Assembly: GCA_964577115.1 (NCBI GenBank)
Contig: CAZNXJ010000001.1
Coordinates: 1 to 64,000, forward strand
Direction of reading: 5' to 3'
Length of the DNA: 64,000 nucleotides
DNA from: CAZNXJ01 sp964577115
Lineage (GTDB): Bacteria; Planctomycetota; Planctomycetia; Pirellulales; Pirellulaceae
Both the position numbers and the translations under genes were made by a program. The notes beneath the pieces were generated by a model that ran no database searches, was not told where the DNA came from, and saw nothing but the letters and a program-made list of their open reading frames with translations. Shown here in pieces: positions 1-8,041 of this stretch (positions are counted from its first letter, which is position 1; each line of letters opens with the position of its first letter).

Positions 1-111
1 GTGGGCGCATGGAGATGGGGTACGCGCGTTCGCCGATTCGCACCCAGGGGTGCGGGCCTTCGGCTCGCCACCCAGAGGTGCGGACCTGCGGCCCTGCCCC
101 TGGGCTAATCT

Positions 112-311
112 CGGATCCGCCGCGTTGCGGCTCGCGGTTCGGTGGGGCAACGCGATGGCCGCCGCTTCGCGGCAGGCCGGTTGGTGAGCGGATTGGATCC
201 CAGGGGTGCGGTCTTTCATATAGGGCTAACCCCGGATCCGCCGCGTTGCGGCTCGCGGTTCGGTGGGGCAACGCGATGGCCGCGCTTCGCGGCAGGCCGG
301 ATGGTGAGCGG
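112..311. repeat. Duplicated intergenic repeat, two copies of about 80 bp
   Basis: Two almost identical copies lie at 112-191 and 233-311, about 121 bp apart. Each begins with CGGATCCGCCGCG, runs through GGTTCGGTGGGGCAACGCG and ends in GGTGAGCGG. Copy 2 lacks one base in the GGCCGC(C)GCTTCG stretch. The spacer and the sequence upstream carry shorter related units of the form CCCAGGGGTGCGG (around 45, 70 and 201). The ORFs across this stretch are repeat-encoded and low complexity, so it is read as non-coding repeat DNA 5' of fliN. No gene was recognised in 1-485. Confidence 0.75.
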
Positions 312-485
312 CTTCGATGAGGAAGCTCGCACGGTGCGAAGGCTCTGGGGCGGTTCAGCCTCTTTGCGTCGCACCGTCTTCGTTTCCGCATTCATCCTTC
401 TCTTCTCAAGACTCTCGGCTCGTTGGTCGATAATTGCGTCCAGCGCTGAGACTTGTGTGGTTGTTGGTTCGAATTGCGGATTCGC

Positions 486-902
486 ATGAGCGGCTCGAGT
501 TCTGATAGCACGACGCCTCCGCAGGGGGCCCAACCGGCTGCAGCGCCGCGGGCCATGCCGCGCGTGGCTGCGGACGCGTCGAGCCTCGACGAGGCGCTGC
601 GCCGGCTGCCACCCTATACGCGCAGCCTCCTGCGCGTACGCGTGCCGATCTCCGTGACGCTCGCCAGCACCAAGCAATCCGTACGGCGGATCCTGGAACT
701 CGGCCCAGGAGCAATCATTCAGTTCCGCAAAACGTGCGAAGAAACGCTGACGCTCGAAGTCGCCGGACGGCCGATCGCCGAAGGTGAAGCCGTTAAGGTC
801 GGCGACAAATTCGGACTCTGGATCACCTCGATGATCCTGCCGAAGGAACGCTTCGAGAAAATCACCGGCCGAGCCAAAGACGTCATCAAGAAGCCGCAGT
901 AA
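486..902 (+). CDS. fliN: FliN-type flagellar motor switch protein (SpoA domain)
   Basis: The product is 138 aa, close to the usual FliN length. The first 45 residues are Ser/Pro/Ala-rich and probably flexible. From about residue 48 on there is a SpoA/FliN C-terminal domain: LLRVRVPISVTLAS, then a segment with ILELGPGAIIQF, then VGDKFGLWI. In the family this domain forms the C-ring of the flagellar rotor with FliM and FliG, and has homologues in type III secretion. The ATG at 486 was preferred to an upstream in-frame start at 453 because the extra residues look non-coding. There are no flagellar neighbours here, so the gene stands alone. It converges on nadA. Confidence 0.8.
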   Translation: MSGSSSDSTTPPQGAQPAAAPRAMPRVAADASSLDEALRRLPPYTRSLLRVRVPISVTLASTKQSVRRILELGPGAIIQFRKTCEETLTLEVAGRPIAEGEAVKVGDKFGLWITSMILPKERFEKITGRAKDVIKKPQ

Positions 903-935
903 CGCTCGACCACTCGTCTCACCCCGCGCGGCGCG

Positions 936-2075
936 TTAGCTGACGCTCAGCATCCGCTCGAGCGCAATCCGCGACCACTCGGCCGTCTCCTCATCCACCT
1001 CGATCACGTTCACCGGAGTACCGGCGACGAGGTTCTCGAGGCTCCAGCAAAGATGCGCAAGGTCGATGCGGTACATCGTTGCGCACATGCAGACGACCGG
1101 CGAGAGGAAATGAATCTCCTGTTCCGGATGCTCTTTCTTCAGCCGGTTCACCAGGTGCAGCTCGGTGCCAATCGCCCACTTCGTGCCCGGCGGCGCTTCG
1201 CGCACCGCGCGGATGATGGCGCCCGTCGAGCCCGAGATGTCGGCCAGATCGTTGACTTCCTGCGGACATTCAGGATGCACCAGAATCTGAATGCCCGGGT
1301 ACCGCTCGCGGAACTGATGCACGTGCTCGGCACGAAACATCTGGTGGACACTACAGTGCCCCTTCCAGAGGATGACCTTGCTGCCGAGCAGCCGTTCTTC
1401 GGTGTTCCCGCCTAGATCCGACGCATAAGGATCCCAGACAGGCATCTGGTCGTTCGTGATGCCCATCTTTAGCGACGTGTTCCGGCCAAGATGCTGGTCG
1501 GGGAAAAACAGCACTCGGCTGGTCCGGCGAAAAGCCCATTCGAGCACCGCCGCCGCGTTGCTCGACGTACATACAATCCCGCCATTCTTGCCGCAGAACG
1601 CCTTGAGGCTGGCCGCCGAGTTGATGTAGGTGACGGGCGTGATGTCGCTGGTGTCGATCACCTCGCCGAGCTCGGCCCACGCCGATTCGACTTGTTCGAT
1701 AGCCGCCATGTCGGCCATCGAACAGCCGGCAGCCATGTCGGGCAACACAACACGCACACGCTCGCCGTTCCGCTCGGCAACTTTCTCCGGACGGTTCGCG
1801 AGAATGTCGGCCGTCTCGGCCATGAAGTGGACACCGCAGAATACAATCCAGCGGCAGTCGGTGCTTTCGGCGGCGAGCTTGCTGAGCTGATAGCTGTCGC
1901 CACGCAGGTCGCTATGCGCGATCACCTCGTCCTGCTGGTAGTGGTGGCCAAGGATCAATAGCCGCGGCCCAAGTTCGGCGCGTACCGCATCGATCCGTTC
2001 CGAAAGCTCCTCGTTCGGCAGCGAACGGTAAGGGGCGAACGGCCGTGAAGGAGTGGATGCCGCAAGAGAGCTCAT
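936..2075 (-). CDS. nadA: Quinolinate synthase NadA
   Basis: This 379-aa protein matches the long form of NadA, which condenses iminoaspartate with dihydroxyacetone phosphate to quinolinate in de novo NAD synthesis, using a 4Fe-4S cluster. Visible family features are ILGHHYQQDEVI near the N-terminus, IVFCGVHFMAETADIL with a cluster-ligand Cys, the GIVCTSSNAAAVLEWAF region, FPDQHLGRN, HPECPQEV, and SPVVCMCATMYRI near the C-terminus. The ATG at 2075 was chosen because the open frame upstream to 2255 encodes a non-conserved stretch. No nadB or nadC is adjacent. It converges on fliN with a 33-bp gap and is divergent from the repeat protein at 2419. Confidence 0.95.
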   Translation of the reverse strand: MSSLAASTPSRPFAPYRSLPNEELSERIDAVRAELGPRLLILGHHYQQDEVIAHSDLRGDSYQLSKLAAESTDCRWIVFCGVHFMAETADILANRPEKVAERNGERVRVVLPDMAAGCSMADMAAIEQVESAWAELGEVIDTSDITPVTYINSAASLKAFCGKNGGIVCTSSNAAAVLEWAFRRTSRVLFFPDQHLGRNTSLKMGITNDQMPVWDPYASDLGGNTEERLLGSKVILWKGHCSVHQMFRAEHVHQFRERYPGIQILVHPECPQEVNDLADISGSTGAIIRAVREAPPGTKWAIGTELHLVNRLKKEHPEQEIHFLSPVVCMCATMYRIDLAHLCWSLENLVAGTPVNVIEVDEETAEWSRIALERMLSVS

Positions 2076-2418
2076 GCGCGTTTGCTCGTTTACAATTCTC
2101 AGTAAGGAAACAGCTGGAATCGTGACTCGGCCACCGGGCGCGACCCAGTCCAGCCAATTCGTCAAGCAATTATAGCAATCCGCCGCCGGAGGGTTGCTGC
2201 TGGCTAGACGCGGGGCGGGGCCAAGCGGTTCGGCCCATTCCGCTCGAAACCGCACGCCGGGTGCGCCGCCCCCCTCGAATGCCGGCGGCGAGAGACGCGA
2301 TCGAGCGATTTCCCGGATTGCGTTATGATTTGTTTCCGCTCAAAATGCCGGTGTATCTCATCCGCGCTGGGACGGCATCTCAAGCTCACGTCCTTTTACT
2401 CAAGACTCACGCCTCACC
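2076..2418. other. Intergenic region between divergent genes
   Basis: This 343-bp divergent spacer must contain the promoters of nadA (leftward) and of the gene at 2419 (rightward). TATGAT at 2324-2329 resembles a -10 box on the + strand, but the matching -35 window is poor, so no promoter is called. No RNA gene or repeat was seen. Confidence 0.4.
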
Positions 2419-3426
2419 ATGGTCTTCCAACATATTGAACGGCTGAAGTCCCAGTACACGGACAAGTACGTCATTGTGGATGATTCACGGCCCGAACTGC
2501 GGCGTTTCCGGGGGCTCACCGGCACCGTGAAAACGGTGAACATGAGCGGCCGGGCGTTGGTTCAGTTCGAGGGCCCCAGCCCCGGCTGGTTCGACATCGA
2601 CCTGGACTTTCTCAAGGTCATCGACGCTCCGCTGCCGAAACCTGAGGAGCCGAAGAAGCGGGCCGTGGCGAAAGCCGCCGAGAAGCCCGCGGCCGAGAAA
2701 GCTCCGGCCGCACCCGCGGCGGCCGCCAAAATGTCGACCGCCGAGATCCTGGCCGCGGCAAAAGGCAAGGCGCCTGCACCGGCGAAGCCCGCCGCGAGCG
2801 GCATGAGCGTCCAGGATGTGCTTGCAGCCGCGCGCGGTAAAGCGCCCGCTCCTGCCCAACCCGCCGCGCAAGCGCCGGCCCAACCAACCGCCGAAGCCGC
2901 GCCGGCTCAGCCCGCGAAGCTCGACCCGAAAACGATGAGCGTCGAAGAGGTGCTCGCCGCCGCACGAGGCAAAGCACCCGCCAAGCCCGCTGCGGAGGCG
3001 CCGGCGAAACCCGCTGCGGAAGCCGCGCCGGCCGAGCGTCCTAAGCTCGATCCGAGGTCCATGAGCGTCGAGGAAATACTCGCCGCGGCGCGAGGCAAAG
3101 CGCCCGCTCCTGCCCAATCCGCCGCGCAAGCGCCGGCCCAACCAACCGCGGAAGCCGCGCCGGCTCAGCCCGCGAAGCTCGATCCGAAAACGATGAGCGT
3201 CGAAGAGGTACTCGCGGCCGCTCGGCGCCCCAAAGCCGAAGCCCCGAGCACTCCGGCCGAGCCGCCAGCCGCAGAACCCGAGCCGGAAACGGAGGCACAA
3301 GCGGCCGAGGAGCCGCAGGCCGAGCCCGCGGCGGCTCGCCCGTCGGGCGTCGATCCGAAGCAGCTCAAAACCGTCGCCGAGATCGTCGCCTACTGCCGCC
3401 AGATCGATTCCGGCCGAGCTCAGTAG
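2419..3426 (+). CDS. Ala/Pro-rich protein with repeated MSxEExLAAARGKAPA motifs
   Basis: This 335-aa protein is not assigned to a known enzyme family. Residues 1-75 look like a small folded domain with alternating beta pattern (KYVIVDDSRPELRRFRG, TGTVKTVNMSGRALVQF), resembling an SH3/KOW-type fold. The rest is an Ala/Pro/Lys linker carrying five copies of a short amphipathic motif of the form M-S-x-x-E-(I/V)-L-A-A-A, each followed by (K/R)GKAPA in most copies. A related sixth segment, KTVAEIVAYCRQID, closes the protein. Regularly spaced short helices on a flexible Ala/Pro tether suggest a multivalent binding scaffold; that is inference. Cytoplasmic, as there is no signal peptide or membrane segment. 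The ATG at 2419 is the first in frame. Confidence 0.8.
   Translation: MVFQHIERLKSQYTDKYVIVDDSRPELRRFRGLTGTVKTVNMSGRALVQFEGPSPGWFDIDLDFLKVIDAPLPKPEEPKKRAVAKAAEKPAAEKAPAAPAAAAKMSTAEILAAAKGKAPAPAKPAASGMSVQDVLAAARGKAPAPAQPAAQAPAQPTAEAAPAQPAKLDPKTMSVEEVLAAARGKAPAKPAAEAPAKPAAEAAPAERPKLDPRSMSVEEILAAARGKAPAPAQSAAQAPAQPTAEAAPAQPAKLDPKTMSVEEVLAAARRPKAEAPSTPAEPPAAEPEPETEAQAAEEPQAEPAAARPSGVDPKQLKTVAEIVAYCRQIDSGRAQ
2839..3215 (+). repeat. 119-bp near-identical direct repeat inside the gene at 2419
   Basis: The segments 2839-2957 and 3097-3215 have the same length (119 bp), are offset by 258 bp, and by eye differ at only about four positions, mostly synonymous. Both encode a linker plus an MSVEEVLAA motif. 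Such nucleotide identity, as against protein-level similarity only, points to recent duplication or gene conversion within the gene. Confidence 0.8.
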
Positions 3427-3523
3427 CGGATAGCGAAAGCCGACAGGGAGCGTGACACCGGCGAGGTTCAAGGCGCGTAAGCGCATTCGCGCGACACCCG
3501 CGAGCTGCACGCTGTCATCGTTA

Positions 3524-4150
3524 TCACTTGGCAGGCGACACCACGTAGCGCCACCGGACTGTTGCGGGGCAGTCTCCGCGAGGAACCTGGCGCGGGGCCA
3601 CCTGAAGTTCACGGCCACGGACCGTTACGAGCGTCGGACACGCGTCGCTCACGTCGGCGCTCAGTACGCCCCATGGCTCGGCGCCGCCCAGCAGCACCCG
3701 CCCATCCTCTCCAAGCGGGAGCTTTTCCACCGCCAGGTACAAGCTGCCGAGCCCTTGCGGTTCGGATTGGAAGCGGCAAGCGGCGTCGAAGACGATTTGC
3801 CGCCGCTCGGGATCAGTTTCAATACTGAGCGACCAGTGACTGCGACCGGCCATGCCGACCAGCAGCGCCACCGTCACGCCCACCCCACGCTGCTCGACAT
3901 GTAACTGCTGTAGCGCGGGACTCGACGGCCACGGCTGATCCGCTTCGCCCTCGACCGACATCAGCAGCTTGTCCGCGCCACCGGAGCCCACGACGGTGAA
4001 CGGCCCGATGCGATGCGCCCACCGATCGGAAAGCCGGACGAGCTGCACGGCAAGGCCCGCTCGGCCCTCGGCCGGCGGCAGAGACAGCACGAGCTCATCC
4101 GCATCGGATCGCGGGGCCTCGCTCCCGCGCGGGTTACTTGCCATCGCCAT
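3524..4150 (-). CDS. Conserved-looking protein of unknown function downstream of prfB
   Basis: The product is 208 aa and unrecognised. Its start lies inside the end of prfB (17-bp overlap from the ATG at 4150; an alternative ATG at 4144 gives an 11-bp overlap), which argues for a coupled transcript. The sequence alternates short hydrophobic strands and polar turns (GLAVQLVRLSDRWAHRIG, VTVALLVGMAGRSHWSLS, GSLYLAVEKL), suggesting a beta-rich cytoplasmic fold without signal peptide or membrane segment. GC-skewed codon use resembles the neighbours. It is called on the strength of the prfB overlap and plausible protein composition. Confidence 0.65.
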   Translation of the reverse strand: MAMASNPRGSEAPRSDADELVLSLPPAEGRAGLAVQLVRLSDRWAHRIGPFTVVGSGGADKLLMSVEGEADQPWPSSPALQQLHVEQRGVGVTVALLVGMAGRSHWSLSIETDPERRQIVFDAACRFQSEPQGLGSLYLAVEKLPLGEDGRVLLGGAEPWGVLSADVSDACPTLVTVRGRELQVAPRQVPRGDCPATVRWRYVVSPAK

Positions 4151-5250
4151 CGCCGTCGCGCCCGACGCGCCACCGCAGATACGCGTCCAGAAAGCCCTGG
4201 ATATCGCCGTCGAGCACCGCGTGGAAGTTGCCCATCGAGTAGCCCGTGCGAGCGTCCTTCACGCGCTGATCCGGATGCAGGAAGTAATTGCGGATCTGCG
4301 AACCGAACCCGACGCGCGCTTTCTCGCGGTACTTCTGAGCCTGCTCGGCCTCGCGTTTTTCTTCCTCCAGCCGAGCGATCCGAGCGCGCAACATCTTCCA
4401 AGCCTGGGCGCGGTTCTTGTGCTGGCTGCGATCGTTCTGGCACTGCACGACGATACCCGTTGGCAGATGCGTGAGCCGAATCGCGCTACTCGTTTTGTTC
4501 ACGTGCTGCCCGCCCGCTCCACTGGCTCGGTACGTGTCTTCGCGCACGTCCTCTTCGTTGATCACGATCTCGGTATCGTCGGAAATCTCGGGCGAGACAT
4601 CGACGGCGGCGAAGCTGGTCTGACGCTTGCCTTCCGCATTGAACGGGCTGATGCGGACCAGACGGTGAATCCCCGTTTCGCCCTTCAAATACCCGTACGC
4701 CATGGGCCCGCGAATCACGATCGTGGCACTGTTGATCCCAGCCACTTCGTTATCGCTGCGGTCGACCAGCGTCACGGTGTAATCGTTTTTCTGAGCCCAC
4801 TGCGTGTACATGCGCAGCAGCATCTCGGCCCAGTCATGAGCGTCCGTGCCGCCATCGCGAGCATTGATCGTCACGATCGCGCCGGCCGCATCGTTCTCGC
4901 CGGTCAGCAGCGACTGGAGCTCGAGTTGTTCGAGGTCCTTCTCCAGCTGCTCCACTTCGCGACGCACGTCGGCTTCGAGCGACGGATCTTCGTCGGCCAT
5001 CTCGAGCATCACGGCCAGATCCTCCGCCGCCGCGAGGCTCTTTTTGAGCGGCGCGACGACCGCGCGCAGCGACTTTAGCTTGCCTACCAGCTCCTGTGCC
5101 GACTCCTGATTGTCCCAGAACCCCGCCTCGCCCATGAGGGCTTCGATGCGAGCAACCTCGGCTTGCTTCTTATCGAAGTCAAAGACTGTCTCGCAGCTCA
5201 AGGAGGTGCTTGCGAATCATTTCAGCTCGATCGTGAAGTTCCGTAGACAT
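4134..5250 (-). CDS. prfB: Peptide chain release factor 2, made by programmed +1 frameshift
   Basis: RF2 recognises UGA and UAA stop codons and triggers peptide release on the ribosome. The gene is split: a 23-codon leader frame starts at ATG 5250 and stops at TGA 5181-5179, and the main frame continues from GAC at 5180. The shift site reads CTT TGA C, the classical RF2 autoregulatory site. The joined product is 371 aa, close to the 365 aa of the E. coli protein, and the junction L-D-F-D-K-K aligns with its L-D-Y-D-A-K-K. The tripeptide SPF (stop-codon reading) and GGQ in ASGAGGQHVNKT (peptidyl-transferase centre) are both present. A purine-rich AGGA precedes the ATG at 5250. An ordinary gene call would start at TTG 5201 and give a wrong N-terminus. 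Confidence 0.95.
5178..5184 (-). promoter_or_regulatory. prfB: RF2 programmed +1 frameshift site (CTTTGAC)
   Basis: On the minus strand the leader frame reads GAC AGT CTT TGA C. Slippage of the Leu-tRNA from CUU to UUU skips one base and continues at GAC. When RF2 is scarce, slow decoding of the in-frame UGA favours the shift, giving negative feedback. The strong Shine-Dalgarno-like stimulator (AGGGGG) found 3 nt upstream in E. coli is not visible; only GAGA lies in that area. Confidence 0.92.
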
Positions 5251-5582
5251 GATGCGTCCTGCGGGGAGACGTGAGTAAACCGCGATGAAGTTATTGGAAG
5301 TATAGGGCAGCGGGCGAGTTTGAAGTAGCGGTCGAAGTGAAGGAACGAGGAGGGCAGAGAGCGAAAACGTGAGAGCATTTCACCCTGGCGTGCTTGGTTG
5401 GACACCAGAGCGACACGTTCCGCGGGGCAGAGCGTCAGGGCGTTCCGCTGCGACGTGCTACGGGCTTTATTTCGTTGCCCGGCGACGCGCGCGTTTATCG
5501 ACGCGCCACCGGTCATCACCGCTCACCGCGCGCAGCTCGACCGTGGGGGTTGGAGAAAACGATGCACGAGCTGGCGGCGCGG
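5251..5582. other. Intergenic region upstream of prfB
   Basis: The 332-bp gap separates prfB from floA, both leftward. ORFs here have no recognisable protein character. It presumably holds the prfB promoter, but no convincing promoter, terminator or RNA structure was identified. Confidence 0.4.
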
Positions 5583-6581
5583 CTACTCTTTTGAGTTGCC
5601 CGAGTAGATGCTGCCTTCGCGGAAGGCCTGGGCCATGGCCAGCGGCACTTCTGCTTCGGCCAGCACGAGACGCGCTCGGTTCTCGGTCACCCGGGCCTTC
5701 ATTTCCTGCTCGGCCGCAAACGCCTCGGCGCGCCGCTGTTCGGCTCGCGCGCGGGCCACGCGTGTATCGGCCTCGGCCTGGTCGGCCTGGAGACGCGCAC
5801 CGATGTTCTCGCCGACGTCGATATCGGCGATGTCGATCGAAACGATTTCAAAGGCCGTATGGGCGTCGAGGCCACGCTTGAGCACCGCTTTGCTGATCCG
5901 GTCGGGATTTTCGAGCACCTCGAGATGCGTGTCGCTCGACCCGATCGCCGTGATAATGCCTTCGCCCACACGCGCGATCACGGTTTCCTCGGTCGCTCCG
6001 CCAATCAGCTGCTCGAGGTTCGTCCGCACCGTCACGCGGGCTCGAATTCGCAGTTCGACGCCGTTCTTGGCGATCGCGCTGAGCGTTGTTTTGCCGCTGC
6101 GGCGCGGGTCGGGGCAATCGATCACCTTGGGATGGACGCTCGTGCGGACCGCATCGAGCACATCGCGACCAGCCAGGTCGATCGCCGCCGCGCGATCAAA
6201 GTCGAGGTCGATTCCCGCTCGGTGCGCGGCAATGATCGCGGTGACGACATTGGGAACATTACCGCCCGCGAGGTAATGCGCTTCGAGCCGCTGCGTGCTA
6301 ACGCCCGAGCGGCGGTCGAGGTCGAGGCCCGCTCCGGCCGCCATGATTTTCGCGTCCACGATCACGCGTGGGTTGACCTGCCGGAAGCCCATCCCGACGA
6401 GGCTCAGGATGCTGACATCCGCGCCCGACATGTACGCGCGTAACCACAGCCCTCCGTACTTGCCCGCGAAGATAACCACCGCCAGCGCAAAAATGGCGCC
6501 GATGATCGCCAGCCCCGCAAGCATCGCCAAGAAGGCCGTGCTGGCAGTTCCTGACGCAGCATCTTGTGCAAAGAGCAACAT
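5583..6581 (-). CDS. floA: Flotillin-like protein FloA (SPFH family)
   Basis: The 332-aa product matches the UPF0365/FloA family in length (about 330 aa) and layout. Residues about 14-42 form a membrane segment rich in Ala/Ile/Leu (LAMLAGLAIIGAIFALAVVIF). Then comes the conserved core: FRQVNPRVIVDAKIMA, VVTAIIAAHRAGIDLDFDRAAAIDLAGRDVLDAV, VRTNLEQLIGGATEETVIARVGEGI. The C-terminal third is a charged Ala/Glu-rich coiled-coil-like region (ADQAEADTRVARARAEQRR). In Bacillus, FloA organises membrane microdomains and affects fluidity and protein complex assembly. The ATG at 6581 was chosen; an upstream TTG at 6614 would add 11 residues. Neighbouring NfeD-like partners, common for flotillins, are not present here. 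Confidence 0.92.
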   Translation of the reverse strand: MLLFAQDAASGTASTAFLAMLAGLAIIGAIFALAVVIFAGKYGGLWLRAYMSGADVSILSLVGMGFRQVNPRVIVDAKIMAAGAGLDLDRRSGVSTQRLEAHYLAGGNVPNVVTAIIAAHRAGIDLDFDRAAAIDLAGRDVLDAVRTSVHPKVIDCPDPRRSGKTTLSAIAKNGVELRIRARVTVRTNLEQLIGGATEETVIARVGEGIITAIGSSDTHLEVLENPDRISKAVLKRGLDAHTAFEIVSIDIADIDVGENIGARLQADQAEADTRVARARAEQRRAEAFAAEQEMKARVTENRARLVLAEAEVPLAMAQAFREGSIYSGNSKE

Positions 6582-6736
6582 GATGGCAGCTCGCCCAATA
6601 AGACCGTGGGTCAAACCCGAGTGCCGCGATAATACACCATCCGCGGCCAGAACGCACTAGCGTCGGCCCGCTCGGCCGCATCCTACTCCGAGCCCGCCGC
6701 AGTCACCCTATCAAACTCGCGCCGACGCACCTGGCG

Positions 6737-7855
6737 CTAGTCAATCCACCCGCCGCCGAGCACCTGCTCGCCGCGGTAGCAAACCACCGCTTGCCCCGGC
6801 GCAACGCCGTAGCGCGGTTCGTCGAAGACCACGCGGAGCCGGTCGCCGTCAAGCCGTTCAGCGGTCGCGCTAGCTGCTGGACTGTTATAACGGATTTTCG
6901 CCGTGCAGCGGAATTGCCGCTCGTCCAAATCAACCAGCCAGTTGCACCGGCTAGCAAATAGTTCGCGTCGAGCCAGCTCTTCTTTGCGACCAATCACCAC
7001 TTCTCGCCGCTCGGCATCGATACGCACCACGAAATGCGGCTCACCCATCGCCACCCCGATCCCGCGGCGTTGGCCGATCGTAAAGCTCTCGATACCCGAG
7101 TGCGTTCCAACCACCTCGCCGGACGTCGTCACAATCGCTCCCGACGTATCGACCTGGGGGCGTCGAGCGCGAATGAATTCGCCGTGCTTGCCGGACGTGA
7201 CAAAACAGATTTCCTGGCTATCGCGCTTCTCGGCCACGCGCAATCCCAGCTCGGCGGCGCGACGACGAATCTCCGGCTTCTCATATGCACCGACCGGCAG
7301 CAACATCCGCGGCAGCCGCTCGCGGTCGATGCCGAACAGGACGTACGACTGGTCCTTGCGAGCATCCCGACCCGCGAACAGCCCCACGCCTCCCGGACCA
7401 TCGACGGCCGGCTGAAGCTGCGCGTAGTGGCCGGTCGCGACGTACTCGGCGCCAATGCTGTCCGCGTAATCGAACAGCCGCCCGAATTTCAGATGGTTGT
7501 TGCACATGACGCACGGGTTGGGCGTCCGCGCCGCGGAGTACTCGTCGACAAAATAGTCAATGATCTGGCGGAAGTCGGCCTGGAGATCGAGCGCGTAGAA
7601 GGGGATGTCGAGCCGGTCGGCGACGCGCCGAGCGTCTTCGGCATCCGACGCACTACAGCAGCCCTGCTTATGGTCCGCTCGGCCATCGAGCAGCGGCAGC
7701 AGGGGCGAAGGCTGCTCGCCCACGGCGCACGCCGCCGCGGACTGCTCGCCATGCCGCATGAATACACCCACGACTTCGTGGTTCTGCTCGAGCAGCAAAT
7801 GCGCGGCGACGCTGCTGTCGACGCCTCCCGACATTGCCAATACAACTCGCGCCAT
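6737..7855 (-). CDS. mnmA: tRNA-specific 2-thiouridylase MnmA
   Basis: The 372-aa enzyme thiolates U34 of tRNAs for Lys, Glu and Gln. The ATP-binding PP-loop is seen at once (VVLAMSGGVDSSVAA, residues 3-17). The two catalytic cysteines sit in TPNPCVMCN (first) and SQEICFV (second), and GHYAQ and FTIGQRRGIGV are typical MnmA segments. An insertion with QGCCSASDAEDARRVAD after the PP-loop contains a CC pair also found in other MnmA proteins. The ATG at 7855 directly precedes the PP-loop; the longer open frame to 8005 is not supported. The 155-bp gap to floA suggests separate transcription or a loose operon. Confidence 0.94.
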   Translation of the reverse strand: MARVVLAMSGGVDSSVAAHLLLEQNHEVVGVFMRHGEQSAAACAVGEQPSPLLPLLDGRADHKQGCCSASDAEDARRVADRLDIPFYALDLQADFRQIIDYFVDEYSAARTPNPCVMCNNHLKFGRLFDYADSIGAEYVATGHYAQLQPAVDGPGGVGLFAGRDARKDQSYVLFGIDRERLPRMLLPVGAYEKPEIRRRAAELGLRVAEKRDSQEICFVTSGKHGEFIRARRPQVDTSGAIVTTSGEVVGTHSGIESFTIGQRRGIGVAMGEPHFVVRIDAERREVVIGRKEELARRELFASRCNWLVDLDERQFRCTAKIRYNSPAASATAERLDGDRLRVVFDEPRYGVAPGQAVVCYRGEQVLGGGWID

Positions 7856-8041
7856 GCTTATCGATACATCCGTCCGGCGATTTCTAATCTTCCAATTACC
7901 GCATCTCTGTCGCGCCCCGTAGCCCTCGCCGGGCGGCGACGAGTCAACAGAAACCTGCCGCTTCCGCGAGCTTCGGGAGCTCTCACCCAAATACTCGCGC
8001 CCCATGCAGCAAGTGCAAGTGAACGTCCGAGTGTGAGGAGG

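Noticed and set aside
2485..3618. 377-aa Arg/Gly-rich frame opposite the repeat protein
   Set aside because: A mirror of the repeated GC-rich coding sequence; composition is that of a shadow frame.
3969..5078. 369-aa open frame on the + strand opposite prfB
   Set aside because: It is antisense to RF2, whose protein motifs are certain, and the translated sequence has no family character.
5179..5181. TGA in prfB as selenocysteine or as a disabling mutation
   Set aside because: The CTTTGAC context and the exact +1 register identify the RF2 autoregulatory frameshift.
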